Counted from the first letter of the stretch, positions 8,865 to 18,445 are shown. The stretch: DNA of 64,000 bases from Paenibacillus sp. OK003 (GCF_900109515.1 NZ_FOBD01000010.1:62001-126000); one strand, 5' to 3'. Translations and numbers: made by a program. The notes: a model not told the origin generated them from the letters alone.

Positions 8865-9242
8865 ATGGTTACTCGGGGAATTCGCGGGGCTACTACGGTC
8901 ACGCATAATAACGAAGAACATATTTTGAAAGAAACGGCTGTACTATTGCAGGAAATCGTGGATCGTAACGAGATCCAACCCGAAGATATTTGCAGTGTGT
9001 GGATTACGATGACTGGAGATCTGGATGCTGCTTTTCCAGCAAAGGCAATTCGCCAATTGGATGGCTGGGAGCTTGTACCCTTGATGTGTGCGCTGGAAGT
9101 TCCGGTTGCAGGCGCCTTGCCACAGTGCATCCGTTTTATGGTACATGTTAACACTGCAAAAGGTCAGAATGAAATCAACCATGTGTATCTTAACGGTGCA
9201 CAGTCTCTGCGTCCTGATTTGGCGGCACCTTCCAATTCGTAA
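8865..9242 (+). CDS. aroH: chorismate mutase, AroH class
   Basis: AroH isomerises chorismate to prephenate, feeding the Tyr/Phe branch. The 125-residue product is of the small trimeric Bacillus type (not the AroQ helical type): it begins with TRGIRGATTV, whose Arg belongs to the active site, and keeps the FPAKAIRQL and VPLMCALEVPVAGALPQCIR segments with the catalytic Glu and Arg. It starts six bases after aroB. The trp promoter begins 11 bases after its stop. Confidence 0.95.
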   Translation: MVTRGIRGATTVTHNNEEHILKETAVLLQEIVDRNEIQPEDICSVWITMTGDLDAAFPAKAIRQLDGWELVPLMCALEVPVAGALPQCIRFMVHVNTAKGQNEINHVYLNGAQSLRPDLAAPSNS

Positions 9243-9252
9243 GATAGAGTGG

Positions 9253-9281
9253 TTGTCAAATCATTCGGAATGATGTATAGT
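9253..9281 (+). promoter_or_regulatory. trp operon promoter
   Basis: TTGTCA (9253-9258) and TATAGT (9276-9281) have a 17-base spacer. The predicted start near 9288 puts the TRAP triplets at the very 5' end of the transcript. The promoter is only 11 bases past aroH. Confidence 0.75.
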
Positions 9282-9292
9282 GAGAACCAGTT

Positions 9293-9348
9293 GAGTAGAG
9301 TAGAGATTGAGCTGAGAGCAGCTGAGATGAGTGGAGTATATAGCAGAG
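9293..9348 (+). promoter_or_regulatory. TRAP-binding site, eleven triplets
   Basis: Eleven NAG triplets with mostly two-base spacers begin at 9293, 9298, 9303, 9309, 9314, 9319, 9324, 9329, 9334, 9341 and 9346. Nine are GAG, one is TAG (9341) and one is CAG (9319). The spacers are 2,2,3,2,2,2,2,2,4,2. In Bacillus, tryptophan-loaded TRAP is an 11-mer ring that wraps eleven (G/U)AG repeats in the trp leader RNA and so favours a terminator. The count, spacing and place just after a promoter match this closely. The TRAP gene (mtrB) is not in the window but usually lies just upstream of hepS. Confidence 0.88.
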
Positions 9349-9670
9349 TCCAGCGGGTGGTAACCGGAGCAACAGAAGCCGGTCAACTGATTCGCGGTAC
9401 GTCGTGCTACGGAATTATTGGAAACAGGATGAAGGAATGCAAACGTGTCTAACGACATCGTTTTGTTTAGGTATAACACGACCAATATCCTCATGCATTT
9501 CATGAAAGAATGAGTGCTTTGGATGAGATCAGTGTATGCCACTACAATTCCTTTGTAATTGATGAATTTATAATTCATCCATACAACAGCCTGTGTGATA
9601 ATTCGGTAAGGATGCATGTATAGGGACTTGTTATTTATGAAGCACCAACCTGTTGAAACAGCTTATAACC

Positions 9671-9702
9671 AAACCTCTACCTGAATGGTAGAGGTTTTTT
9701 TG
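9671..9702 (+). terminator. trp leader terminator (attenuator)
   Basis: AAACCTCTACC (9671-9681) pairs perfectly with GGTAGAGGTTT (9687-9697) over a 5-base loop, followed by more T. It stands between the TRAP site and trpE. The 5' arm contains CTCTAC, which can pair with GTAGAG inside the TRAP site (9295-9300 or 9300-9305), the logic of an antiterminator. The 320-base distance from the TRAP site is much longer than in Bacillus. It could instead serve an unrelated leader RNA. Confidence 0.8.
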
Positions 9703-9729
9703 TTGTATATTGAATTGTTTCTTCTACCC

Positions 9730-9919
9730 ATATAGGTTCAACTAAACTTTTTACACAAAAACGGAGAGGACAGAAATAACCTGAAGAAGTGGAGCGTTCG
9801 CCTTTATCACCGGATTTTCCCTTTAGAAAGGGAATCAAAAAAATCTGGGGATAACAGCGATCGGAAGGTTGTTCTGTCATCGGAGTGCTCAGTGTAAACC
9901 TCTTTAGTTGAACTTATAT
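9730..9919. repeat. 190-bp MITE-like element in trp leader
   Basis: The ends form an imperfect inverted repeat of 27-28 bases: the left end reads ATATAGGTTCAACTAAAC then TTTTTACAC, and the reverse complement of the right end reads ATATAAGTTCAACTAAAGAG then GTTTACAC. Inside is a hairpin CCCTTTAGAAAGGG. No open frame of note is present. A related end copy occurs at 53584-53657. The structure suggests a non-autonomous mobile element inserted between the attenuator and trpE. A clear target duplication is not visible. Confidence 0.65.
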
Positions 9920-9941
9920 AAATCTGAAAGGACGTGATCTG

Positions 9942-11513
9942 ATGATAACGCCAAACGTTAATCAAGTACTGAAAATGTCGAATGAATATAATCTGATTCC
10001 GGTAGTCAAACGGATTCTGGCAGACATGGAGACCCCAATTCGGATTTTCCGCCGTTATGCTGACAACGACCGGGCATTTCTGCTGGAAAGTGTGGAGGGT
10101 GGAATTCAATGGGCGAGATATTCCTTCATTGGCACAGATCCGTTCCTGATGATTTCCGCCAAAAAAGGCCGGATCGTGGTAGAAGAAGCGGGACAGATTC
10201 GAGAACTGCCAGGCAAGCCGATTGAAGAGCTCAAAGCGCTGCTCCGTAAGTATCGTAGTCCGAAAGATGATGAACTGCCGCCATTTACTGGCGGGGCCAT
10301 TGGTTTCTTTGGATACGACCTGCTGCAATATTATGAGAAGCTTCCGGCCCACGCGCTGGATGATCTGAAAATGGATGATATTCGCTTCATGTTCTGTGAC
10401 CAGATTATCGTGTTTGACCACGTGAAGCAGCAGATGCTGCTCGTCGGCAATGTGCACGTGAAAGAGGGTGCAACGGATGATGATATCCGTCAAGCCTATG
10501 CTTTAACTTCTGAGAAGCTGGAGCAGGCAGCTGAACGCTTGCAGCAGCAAGGACCAGGGGAGAACCTGAACCCGCGTTCCATCCCAGGAGACGTGGAACT
10601 GGGGGATATCCAATCCAATCTCACGAAGGAACAGTTTATCGGGAATGTAGAGCAGGCCAAAGAGTACATTCGGGCAGGAGATATTTTTCAAGTGGTGTTA
10701 TCCCAACGTTTCCATATTGATACCGAAGTTTCTCCGCTGCATGTATATCGCGTGCTTCGGACGTTGAATCCATCACCTTACATGTATTATCTGAAGATGG
10801 ACGATGAAATTATCGTGGGGACTTCACCGGAAGCATTGGTAAAAGTGGATGGAAACCGCGTAGAAACAAGGCCGATTGCCGGAACTCGTCCAAGAGGAGC
10901 TACGGAAGCAGAAGATCGTGCATTGGCGGCAGATCTGCTGCAGGATGAGAAGGAACGTGCAGAACATCTGATGCTTGTTGATCTGGGACGTAATGATCTG
11001 GGACGTGTGTCTAACTTCGGAAGTGTGAAATGTGACATGTTCATGGAAATTGAACGATATTCCCACGTCATGCACATGGTGTCCAACGTTACAGGTGAGC
11101 TAAGAGAAGACAAGGATTTCTTTGATGCATTTCTTTCGTGTTTGCCGGCGGGTACGGTATCCGGTGCGCCGAAGCTACGTGCGATGGAGATTATCGCGGA
11201 ACTGGAAAAAGAAGCACGGGGTGCTTATGCAGGTGCTATCGGTTATCTTGGTTTCTCGGGCAACATGGACTCCTGTATTACAATCCGAACGATTATTTTC
11301 AAAAAGGGAAAAGCTTATGTGCAGGCTGGAGCCGGAATCGTATGGGATTCGGTGCCTGAGAATGAATATGAAGAAACCGTAAATAAAGCCAAAGCGTTAC
11401 TTAAGGCGATTCGTACAGCAGAAGCGATGTTTCCTGCCAAAGAGAAGGATCACACCTTGAAACTTGCCAACGCCGATTATTTTGTTACCCCAGCCACGGC
11501 TGCACAAAACTGA
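9942..11513 (+). CDS. trpE: anthranilate synthase component I
   Basis: TrpE makes anthranilate from chorismate, using ammonia supplied by a TrpG-type glutaminase. The 523-residue product has the chorismate-binding domain with GTSPEALVKV, RPIAGTRPRGAT, LVDLGRNDLGRVS and AGTVSGAPKLRAMEII toward the C-terminus. An N-terminal segment near residues 30-60 carries the Trp-feedback region. The start ATG 9942 has an AAAGGACG site. There is no trpG in the operon, as in Bacillus, where the glutaminase is shared with folate synthesis; this is an inference here. Confidence 0.97.
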   Translation: MITPNVNQVLKMSNEYNLIPVVKRILADMETPIRIFRRYADNDRAFLLESVEGGIQWARYSFIGTDPFLMISAKKGRIVVEEAGQIRELPGKPIEELKALLRKYRSPKDDELPPFTGGAIGFFGYDLLQYYEKLPAHALDDLKMDDIRFMFCDQIIVFDHVKQQMLLVGNVHVKEGATDDDIRQAYALTSEKLEQAAERLQQQGPGENLNPRSIPGDVELGDIQSNLTKEQFIGNVEQAKEYIRAGDIFQVVLSQRFHIDTEVSPLHVYRVLRTLNPSPYMYYLKMDDEIIVGTSPEALVKVDGNRVETRPIAGTRPRGATEAEDRALAADLLQDEKERAEHLMLVDLGRNDLGRVSNFGSVKCDMFMEIERYSHVMHMVSNVTGELREDKDFFDAFLSCLPAGTVSGAPKLRAMEIIAELEKEARGAYAGAIGYLGFSGNMDSCITIRTIIFKKGKAYVQAGAGIVWDSVPENEYEETVNKAKALLKAIRTAEAMFPAKEKDHTLKLANADYFVTPATAAQN

Positions 11514-11530
11514 GAGAGGAGAGACCGGAA

Positions 11531-12622
11531 ATGAATATGAACCCAGTCATGAATGAAGAATCCGAGCGATCTGTAAGTGAAGTTAGTCATGCGGAAGGCA
11601 TGAAGAATGGCCTTGCCAAAATTTTGGAGGGAAGCCATCTGGAGCAGGCAGAAGCGCGCGACTTGATGTACTCCATCATGAGAGGTGAGGCCACTCCGGC
11701 TCAAATCGGAGGTTTGCTTATGGGCTTGCGGATGAAGGGAGAAACGGTAGATGAAATCACGGGGTTTGCCGAAGCCATGCGTGGACAAGGCGGACGGATT
11801 CTGACCGACGGCAATGGACTGCTGGACACCTGTGGAACAGGGGGTTCAGGTATTCATAAGTTCAACATTTCAACAGCATCGGCGATCATTGCTTCAGCAG
11901 TCTCTGTCCGGGTGGCGAAGCATGGTAATCGCTCTGCCTCAGGCAAGGCGGGCAGTGCGGATGTACTTGAAGCATTGGGCGTGAATATTCATCTGGACGG
12001 AGAGCAGGCGAGACAATGTCTCGATGAGATCGGAATCTGTTTTTGTTTTGCTCAGGTGTACCACCCTTCTATGAAACATGCTGCTGCGCCAAGAAAAGAG
12101 CTGGGTGTGCGTACGATCTTTAACATGCTCGGACCTCTAACCAATCCTGCGGGAGCGGATCGACAATTGCTTGGTTTATATGACCGCAGCCGGACACCGA
12201 TGATCGCTGAAGTGCTGAATCGTCTGGGGCTGAAAAGAGCTTTGGTTGTAGCGAGTCATGATGGACTGGATGAAATCAGCATCTCCGCACCTACCCAGGT
12301 ATCCGAGCTGCGTAATGGTGAAGTGCATACGTATGACATTGATCCACGTGATATGGGATTATCGTTACATCCGCTGGAATCGGTTCTTGGAGGAGATGCG
12401 GCTCAGAACGCCGAAATTATTAAAAGGATCTTCCAGGGAGAACGGAGCGCATACCGCGATGTCGTTCTGTTGAATGCCGGGGCGTGCATCTATGTATCCG
12501 GTCTAGCAAATACCATTGCAGAAGGTGTGTTGATGGCGACAGACGCTGTAGACTCCGGCAAGGCTGCCGGGAAGCTGGAACAGTTAATTCATACAACGGA
12601 GGCGTACAGTCATGTATCTTGA
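11531..12622 (+). CDS. trpD: anthranilate phosphoribosyltransferase
   Basis: TrpD joins anthranilate to PRPP. The 363-residue product carries DTCGTGGSGIHKFNIST near residue 97 (PRPP binding), KHGNRSASGKAGSADVLEALG, and the metal-binding DGLDEIS. It has about 25 extra N-terminal residues compared with many family members; a second start such as ATG 11600 would give a more typical length, but ATG 11531 has the GAGAGGAGAG ribosome site. It overlaps trpC by 11 bases. Confidence 0.96.
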   Translation: MNMNPVMNEESERSVSEVSHAEGMKNGLAKILEGSHLEQAEARDLMYSIMRGEATPAQIGGLLMGLRMKGETVDEITGFAEAMRGQGGRILTDGNGLLDTCGTGGSGIHKFNISTASAIIASAVSVRVAKHGNRSASGKAGSADVLEALGVNIHLDGEQARQCLDEIGICFCFAQVYHPSMKHAAAPRKELGVRTIFNMLGPLTNPAGADRQLLGLYDRSRTPMIAEVLNRLGLKRALVVASHDGLDEISISAPTQVSELRNGEVHTYDIDPRDMGLSLHPLESVLGGDAAQNAEIIKRIFQGERSAYRDVVLLNAGACIYVSGLANTIAEGVLMATDAVDSGKAAGKLEQLIHTTEAYSHVS

Positions 12623-13403
12623 TCGAATCGTAGCAACCAAACATAAAGAAGTTGAAGTTCTGGCACAAACATTTCAGATGGACGATGCGCTGAAAAAGAT
12701 AGAGGCATTACCCAATACTCGTGGATTCGAACGTGCTCTATCAGAGAGACGTAACCGTAAACTGGGTCTCATTGCCGAAGTGAAGAAGGCTTCTCCGTCC
12801 AAAGGACTGATTCGTCCTGATTTTCATCCAGTAGAAATTGCTTCCGCATACGAACGGGCTGGAGCGGATTGTATATCCGTATTGACCGACGTTTCTTATT
12901 TCCAGGGAAATAGCGAATACTTGCAGGCCATTCATGAAGCTGTGAACATACCGCTACTGCGCAAAGATTTTATTATAGATGAACGACAGATTGCCGAGGC
13001 AAGGCTGCTTGGCGCGGATGCCGTTTTGCTGATTGCGAGTATTCTGACACCCGAACAGATGCGTCAATATCTGACGTTTGCCAAAAGTCTGGGCCTGGAT
13101 GCATTAATTGAAGTCCATGATCGTGCTGAACTGGAGCAAGTACTCGATATACCGCAGGCAACACTTGTGGGCATCAACAACCGCAATCTGAAAACGTTCG
13201 AAACCAGTCTGAACACCACGTTGGATTTGATGAACTTGATTCCGGATGGTGTCACATTAATCAGTGAAAGTGGAATTGACGGCCCTCAGCCACTGGAATC
13301 TCTTGTTGAGGCAGGTGTGCATGGTATCCTTGTTGGGGAGCATCTGATGCGTAAGGACGATGTTGAGGCAGCGGTATATGAACTGATGGGACCAAAAGCA
13401 TGA
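12612..13403 (+). CDS. trpC: indole-3-glycerol phosphate synthase
   Basis: TrpC closes the indole ring by decarboxylating CdRP. The 263-residue TIM-barrel product shows GLIAEVKKASPSKGLIRPDF near residue 52 with the catalytic Lys, LLRKDFIIDERQI near residue 116, and LVGINNRNLKTF and LISESGID further on. The start ATG 12612 lies within trpD, and its stop shares four bases with trpF, so translation is coupled along the operon. It is not fused to trpF, unlike the enterobacterial gene. Confidence 0.96.
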   Translation: MYLDRIVATKHKEVEVLAQTFQMDDALKKIEALPNTRGFERALSERRNRKLGLIAEVKKASPSKGLIRPDFHPVEIASAYERAGADCISVLTDVSYFQGNSEYLQAIHEAVNIPLLRKDFIIDERQIAEARLLGADAVLLIASILTPEQMRQYLTFAKSLGLDALIEVHDRAELEQVLDIPQATLVGINNRNLKTFETSLNTTLDLMNLIPDGVTLISESGIDGPQPLESLVEAGVHGILVGEHLMRKDDVEAAVYELMGPKA

Positions 13404-14137
13404 ATGCATTCAATCATGACGGCACAGGCAGCGGAGACGTGGATCTGCGAACCCGGCCGGCAGCGGCTGTAAAAATATGTGGACTTCAGGACGTTGAAGT
13501 GCTAAAATCGATGATAAACTTGCCTGTGGATTACGTTGGTGTTGTTTTTGCCCCATCCCGTCGCCGTATTACGCCTGAACAGGGTGCCGAGCTAAGAACG
13601 GTTCTCTTGGACTGGACGATGTTTGATCGGCCGAAGCTGGCGGGTGTTTTCGTGAATCCTACGCTCGAAGAGCTGGAAAGCATCATGCAGATTTCAGGCC
13701 TGGATGTCATTCAGCTGCATGGACAGGAATCGCCGGAATTTTGTGAACAGGTGAAGCAGCACTTCGGTACCGAAGTGTTCAAGGCTTTCTCTTTTCCCAA
13801 GGATGAAACAGGTTCATTAGCTGACGATACTGCCTTATTGGCACTTGATCCATATAAAAATGTGGTGGACGCCATATTGCTCGATACGTTTGACCCGCTC
13901 TATGGAGGGGGCTCCGGTAAAACCTTTGCCTGGGAACGAATTCCTTTCTACGCCGAGTGGGCAAGAAAACATGGAATCGCGTTGTTCGTGGCAGGAGGTT
14001 TACAGCCGGATAATGTGCAACAACTGATACAGACATATGCACCGGACGGCGTCGATGTATCCAGCGGCGTAGAGTCCGAAGGTGTGAAGGATATTGCGAA
14101 AATTACAGCATTTGTAGAAAGGGTGAAGCAGGCATGA
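13400..14137 (+). CDS. trpF: phosphoribosylanthranilate isomerase
   Basis: TrpF isomerises PRA to CdRP by an Amadori rearrangement. The 245-residue TIM-barrel product has [11 protein letters not shown] with the catalytic Cys near residue 26, [13 protein letters not shown] near 46, VIQLHGQES near 107, and [19 protein letters not shown] with the catalytic Asp near 156, ending with the phosphate-binding [15 protein letters not shown]. About 20 extra residues precede the family core. It overlaps both trpC and trpB by four bases. Confidence 0.95.
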   Translation: MNAFNHDGTGSGDVDLRTRPAAAVKICGLQDVEVLKSMINLPVDYVGVVFAPSRRRITPEQGAELRTVLLDWTMFDRPKLAGVFVNPTLEELESIMQISGLDVIQLHGQESPEFCEQVKQHFGTEVFKAFSFPKDETGSLADDTALLALDPYKNVVDAILLDTFDPLYGGGSGKTFAWERIPFYAEWARKHGIALFVAGGLQPDNVQQLIQTYAPDGVDVSSGVESEGVKDIAKITAFVERVKQA

Positions 14138-15333
14138 CACATCAATTGCCGGATCAACACGGGCGTTTCGGTCCCTTCGGAGGCCGCTTTGTACCTGAGA
14201 CACTAATGAACGCTCTGATCGAACTGGAGGAAGCGTATAGCCACTTCTCTGAAGACGAGGAATTCAACAAGGAACTGAATTACCTGTTAAGCGAGTATTC
14301 TGGCCGGGAAACACCTTTATACCATGCAGAGCAATTATCCCGCCGCTTGGGTGGACCCAAAATTTATCTGAAACGTGAAGACCTGAATCATACGGGAGCA
14401 CACAAGATCAATAACGCTATTGGACAGGGATTGCTGGCCAAACGGATGGGGAAAAAGAAAGTCATTGCCGAAACAGGTGCAGGGCAGCATGGCGTTGCCA
14501 CGGCAACCGTTGCTGCTTTGCTGGGTCTTGAATGCAAAGTGTTTATGGGTGAAGAAGATACCCAACGACAACAATTGAACGTATTTCGGATGAAGCTGCT
14601 TGGGGCAGAAGTCATTCCGGTGACATCTGGTACGCGCACATTGAAAGATGCAGGAAACGAGGCGCTCCGTTACTGGGTTAGTAATGTGGAAGATACCTTC
14701 TACGTGCTTGGATCGGTAGTCGGTCCTCATCCGTATCCAATGATGGTACGTAACTTCCAGCGAGTGATCGGTGATGAGACACGGCGCCAGATTCAGGAGA
14801 TTGAAGGACGTTTGCCGGATGTGATTGTTGCAGCTGTAGGCGGCGGAAGTAATGCAATCGGTATGTTCTATCCGTTTATTGGCGATCAGGATGTGAAGCT
14901 TGTTGGTGTTGAAGCAGCAGGTAAAGGGGTGGACACTGAGTTCCATGCGGCTACAATGAGCAAAGGAACACACGGTGTATTCCAGGGTTCGATGAGTTAT
15001 CTACTGCAAGATGAATATGGACAGGTTCAGCCGGCCCATTCCATTTCAGCGGGACTTGATTATCCGGGTGTTGGTCCCGAGCATTCCTACCTCAAAGATA
15101 TTAAACGTGCAAAATATGTTCCGATTACGGACCAGGAGGCATTGGATGCCTTGCAGTTGCTGAGCCGAACAGAAGGCATTATCCCTGCTTTGGAGTCAGC
15201 GCATGCTGTTGCGCAGGTCGTCAAGCTTGCGCCTGAACTCAGCGCTGATGATATCGTTGTGATCTGTCTTTCCGGTCGTGGTGACAAAGACGTTGAATCT
15301 ATTATGAAATATACAGGAGGGGACTTGGCATGA
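14134..15333 (+). CDS. trpB: tryptophan synthase beta subunit
   Basis: TrpB joins indole and serine into tryptophan with PLP. The 399-residue product has the segment [19 protein letters not shown], in which the Lys binds PLP (near residue 91), [20 protein letters not shown], and the PLP phosphate loop [11 protein letters not shown] near residue 230. SGRGDKDVE is the C-terminal family mark. It overlaps trpF and trpA by four bases each, consistent with equal synthesis of the alpha2-beta2 complex. Confidence 0.97.
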   Translation: MTHQLPDQHGRFGPFGGRFVPETLMNALIELEEAYSHFSEDEEFNKELNYLLSEYSGRETPLYHAEQLSRRLGGPKIYLKREDLNHTGAHKINNAIGQGLLAKRMGKKKVIAETGAGQHGVATATVAALLGLECKVFMGEEDTQRQQLNVFRMKLLGAEVIPVTSGTRTLKDAGNEALRYWVSNVEDTFYVLGSVVGPHPYPMMVRNFQRVIGDETRRQIQEIEGRLPDVIVAAVGGGSNAIGMFYPFIGDQDVKLVGVEAAGKGVDTEFHAATMSKGTHGVFQGSMSYLLQDEYGQVQPAHSISAGLDYPGVGPEHSYLKDIKRAKYVPITDQEALDALQLLSRTEGIIPALESAHAVAQVVKLAPELSADDIVVICLSGRGDKDVESIMKYTGGDLA

Positions 15334-16136
15334 ACCTGATGGACCAGACCTTCCAGCAACTGAAAGAACAGAACCGGACAGCACTTATTCCATTCCTTAC
15401 GGTTGGAGATCCAGATGTGGACACCACGGTGGAAATCATTAAGGAATTGGAACAGGCGGGGGCAGACATTTTGGAGCTCGGTGTTCCCTATTCTGATCCG
15501 CTCGCAGATGGACCGGTAATCCAGCGTGCTTCCGAGCGTGCATTGAAAAGTCAGATCACGATTCGGACTTGTATGGAGACAGCAGCAAGAGCGCGTGCGG
15601 AGGGTGTGAAAATGCCTTTTGTCCTGTTCACCTACTATAATCCGGTATTGCAGACGGGACTGGATGTATTTTTTGACGAATTGATCAAACATGAGATCAG
15701 CGGCATGATCATCCCGGATCTTCCGATTGAGGAAGCCGAGGATATGCGACGCCGTGCGGATGCTGTGGGTGTGCATTTGGTTCCGCTTGTAGCCCCTACT
15801 TCCAATGCGAGAATTGAGCGTATTGTTACGGGAGCACGTGGTTTCATCTATTGTGTATCCTCTTTGGGTGTTACCGGAGAGAGAGCTTCCTTTTTCGATG
15901 GAGTAGAGAGCTTCATTGAAACGGTAAAGAGCCTGACAGATCTTCCGGTCGCTGTTGGCTTCGGCATTTCCAGTCACGAGCAGGTAGCTCGTTTCTCCCG
16001 TATCTGTGACGGCGTTGTTGTAGGCAGTGCTATCGTTCGTCAGGTGGAAGAAGCTATACCTCTTCTTGGAAACCCGGATACGCGTCAGGCGGGACTGTTG
16101 CAAATTCGCAACTTTGTGGCACAATTAAAAGGATAA
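15330..16136 (+). CDS. trpA: tryptophan synthase alpha subunit
   Basis: TrpA cleaves indole-3-glycerol phosphate and passes indole to TrpB through a tunnel. The 268-residue TIM-barrel product shows [10 protein letters not shown], with catalytic Glu and Asp in [18 protein letters not shown] near residue 50, and the phosphate loop [13 protein letters not shown] near residue 206. It is the last trp gene proper. A hairpin (CATG-CTCAGC with GCTGAG-GCATG, 16163-16190) lies in the 86-base gap before hisC, without a T-run. Confidence 0.96.
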   Translation: MNLMDQTFQQLKEQNRTALIPFLTVGDPDVDTTVEIIKELEQAGADILELGVPYSDPLADGPVIQRASERALKSQITIRTCMETAARARAEGVKMPFVLFTYYNPVLQTGLDVFFDELIKHEISGMIIPDLPIEEAEDMRRRADAVGVHLVPLVAPTSNARIERIVTGARGFIYCVSSLGVTGERASFFDGVESFIETVKSLTDLPVAVGFGISSHEQVARFSRICDGVVVGSAIVRQVEEAIPLLGNPDTRQAGLLQIRNFVAQLKG

Positions 16137-16222
16137 GGATTCAATGATGTTACATCCCCAGGGCATGCTCAGCACAGGCTGAGGCATGTCCATAACTATT
16201 TCAATAACAGGAGGCGGTCGGG

Positions 16223-17323
16223 TTGAAACCGAAGTCCCAGATTGTCAATCTGCCTGTATATAAACCGGGCAAACCGATTGAAGAAGTGAAACGTGAACTG
16301 GGTTTGGAGCAAGTGATCAAGCTGGCCTCCAACGAAAATCCATATGGAAGTTCCCCTGCTGCACTTGAAGCGATCACCAGAGAGCTGGTTAATGTAAGCA
16401 TATATCCGGATGGCAGTTCCACGGAACTGACTGAAGTGCTGGCGAAGCATTTGGGTGTGAAACGGGATAATCTGATCTTTGGTTGTGGATCGGATGAGAT
16501 CATTGCGTTGATCACTCGTGCATTCTTCCTTCCGGGAGACGAGAACATCATGGCTGACCAGACGTTCTCTGTATACAAAAGTAACGCTGACATCGAGGGT
16601 GCTGTCAGCATTGAAGTGCCGCTCAAAGATGGAACACATGACCTGATTTCCATGCTGGCGCAAATCAATGATAAGACCAAAGCGGTGTGGGTGTGTAACC
16701 CCAATAACCCAACAGGTACAATTATCTCTGAGCAGGAATTGACGGCATTCATGGATCGTGTACCTTCTCATGTCATGGTTGTGCTGGATGAAGCCTATTA
16801 TGAATTTGTAACGGATGAGGCATACCCAAAAAGTGTCCCTATGATTGAGCGTTATCCTAACCTGGTTATTTTGCGGACATTCTCCAAAATCTACGGCCTG
16901 GCTTCATTGCGTATCGGATACGGTATTGCACGCCCGGAAGTGATCGATCTGATCAACCGCGTGCGCGAGCCGTTTAATACTTCACGCTTTGCTCAGGTTG
17001 CCGCAAAAGCAGCGCTGGAGGATCAGGCTTTTATTGAGGAGTGTGTCAAGCGGAATAAGGAAGATCGCGAGTATCTGCAAAATGAATTTACACGCTTGGG
17101 ACTTCCATTTTTTCCGTCGCAGGGGAATTTTATTTTGGTTGATGTCGATATGCCTTCCCGGGATGCATTCCAATCCCTTCTAAAACAAGGCATTATTGTT
17201 CGTCCTGGATTCCATGTATATCCAACATACATTCGTGTGTCCGTCGGAACATCAGAACAGAACCGTGCGTTTGTCGCGGCACTGGAGAACACGCTGGCTG
17301 AAAAGGCGGTAGCACGCCCTTAA
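16223..17323 (+). CDS. hisC: histidinol-phosphate aminotransferase
   Basis: HisC is a class II-type PLP aminotransferase for imidazole-acetol phosphate; in Bacillus at this locus it also serves Tyr and Phe synthesis. The 366-residue product has LASNENPYGSSP near the N-terminus, the PLP motif RTFSKIYGLASLRIGYG with the Schiff-base Lys near residue 218, and CNPNNPTGT near 156. The start is TTG 16223 with a perfect AGGAGG at 16209-16214. It lies between trpA and tyrA as in Bacillus. Confidence 0.94.
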   Translation: MKPKSQIVNLPVYKPGKPIEEVKRELGLEQVIKLASNENPYGSSPAALEAITRELVNVSIYPDGSSTELTEVLAKHLGVKRDNLIFGCGSDEIIALITRAFFLPGDENIMADQTFSVYKSNADIEGAVSIEVPLKDGTHDLISMLAQINDKTKAVWVCNPNNPTGTIISEQELTAFMDRVPSHVMVVLDEAYYEFVTDEAYPKSVPMIERYPNLVILRTFSKIYGLASLRIGYGIARPEVIDLINRVREPFNTSRFAQVAAKAALEDQAFIEECVKRNKEDREYLQNEFTRLGLPFFPSQGNFILVDVDMPSRDAFQSLLKQGIIVRPGFHVYPTYIRVSVGTSEQNRAFVAALENTLAEKAVARP

Positions 17324-17350
17324 ATCTGGCGATGAAAAGAGTGAGGACCC

Positions 17351-18445
17351 ATGAAACTAAAAATTGCAATGATCGGTGTAGGGCTCATCGGCGGTTCACT
17401 GGCGCTTTGCTTCAAAGGCAAGCCAGGTGTAACGGTGATGGGCTATGCCCACCTGCCTGAACTGAAGGACAAATACATAGCGAGTGGTGTAGTGGATGAT
17501 GCTACGCTCTCTCTGGAGGAAGCGGTACAGGATGCCGACTTTATTTTTTTGTGCGTACCTGTTGGGCTGCTCGAATCCTATTTTGGACAACTGGCCAAGC
17601 TTCCCTTGAAAAAGGGATGTATTATTACGGATGTAGGAAGCACAAAGGCGTCTATCGCAGCCTGTGCTGAGCATGTCCGCATGAGTGACGCATACTTTAT
17701 CGGCGGTCATCCGATGGCCGGATCTGAGCGTGCAGGTGTAGATGCAGCCTCGGCTGTATTATTCGAGAATGCATACTATGTCTTGACCCCTTCAGAATAT
17801 GTGCCTGAGGAAGCTTACGACAGGTTATCTGATCTTCTTGCGTATACACGTGCCCAGATTGTACGTGTAGAGCCGCTGCTGCACGATGACATTGTGGGGG
17901 CGATCAGTCATTTGCCACATGTTATTGCAGTTGCGCTGGTGAACCAGGTGCGCGAATATAATGAATCGAACCCTTTGTATAAAATGCTGGCTGCAGGCGG
18001 TTTCCGGGATATTACCCGGATTGCCTCCAGTGATGCCATTGTATGGAGAGATATCCTGCTGAGCAATCGTGAGGTGCTGCTGGGCTTGCTAAAGGACTGG
18101 AACAGCCAGATGACGGCTTTCACTGAAATGCTGGAGCAACAAAATGGTGAGGGCATTGAGGAAGCGTTCCGTCAGGCACGCGAGTTCCGCAGTGTGCTGC
18201 CAGAACGACGGAAAGGCATGATCTCGTCGTTGTTTGATCTGTATACGGATGTGCAGGATGCGCCGGGGATGATCGGCAAGATTGCGACCGAGCTTGGGGC
18301 GAATGATATTAACTTAAGCAACATGGAGATTATTGAGAACCGGGTCGATGTGCCGGGCATTATGCGTTTGTCTTTCCGGCAGGAAGAAGAAATGGAACGT
18401 GCCAAAACGCTGCTGGATTCCCTGGGGTATCAAGTGTGGGTTTAG
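17351..18445 (+). CDS. tyrA: prephenate dehydrogenase
   Basis: TyrA oxidatively decarboxylates prephenate to 4-hydroxyphenylpyruvate. The 364-residue product has the NAD-binding motif IGVGLIGGSLALC near residue 8, GGHPMAGSERAGVDAA near residue 118 with the catalytic His region, and a C-terminal ACT domain (about residues 293-364) for feedback by tyrosine. A terminator follows 10 bases downstream. Bacillus has aroE next; here the block ends. Confidence 0.95.
   Translation: MKLKIAMIGVGLIGGSLALCFKGKPGVTVMGYAHLPELKDKYIASGVVDDATLSLEEAVQDADFIFLCVPVGLLESYFGQLAKLPLKKGCIITDVGSTKASIAACAEHVRMSDAYFIGGHPMAGSERAGVDAASAVLFENAYYVLTPSEYVPEEAYDRLSDLLAYTRAQIVRVEPLLHDDIVGAISHLPHVIAVALVNQVREYNESNPLYKMLAAGGFRDITRIASSDAIVWRDILLSNREVLLGLLKDWNSQMTAFTEMLEQQNGEGIEEAFRQAREFRSVLPERRKGMISSLFDLYTDVQDAPGMIGKIATELGANDINLSNMEIIENRVDVPGIMRLSFRQEEEMERAKTLLDSLGYQVWV

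Noticed and set aside
9351..9400. GGGTGGTAACCGG resembling a T-box core in the trp leader
   Set aside because: It lacks the exact GGTGGTACCGCG core and no terminator follows nearby; the TRAP triplets explain the leader better.
9249..9452. 67-residue open frame across the TRAP site
   Set aside because: It starts at the promoter itself, has no ribosome site, and its composition is set by the NAG repeats.
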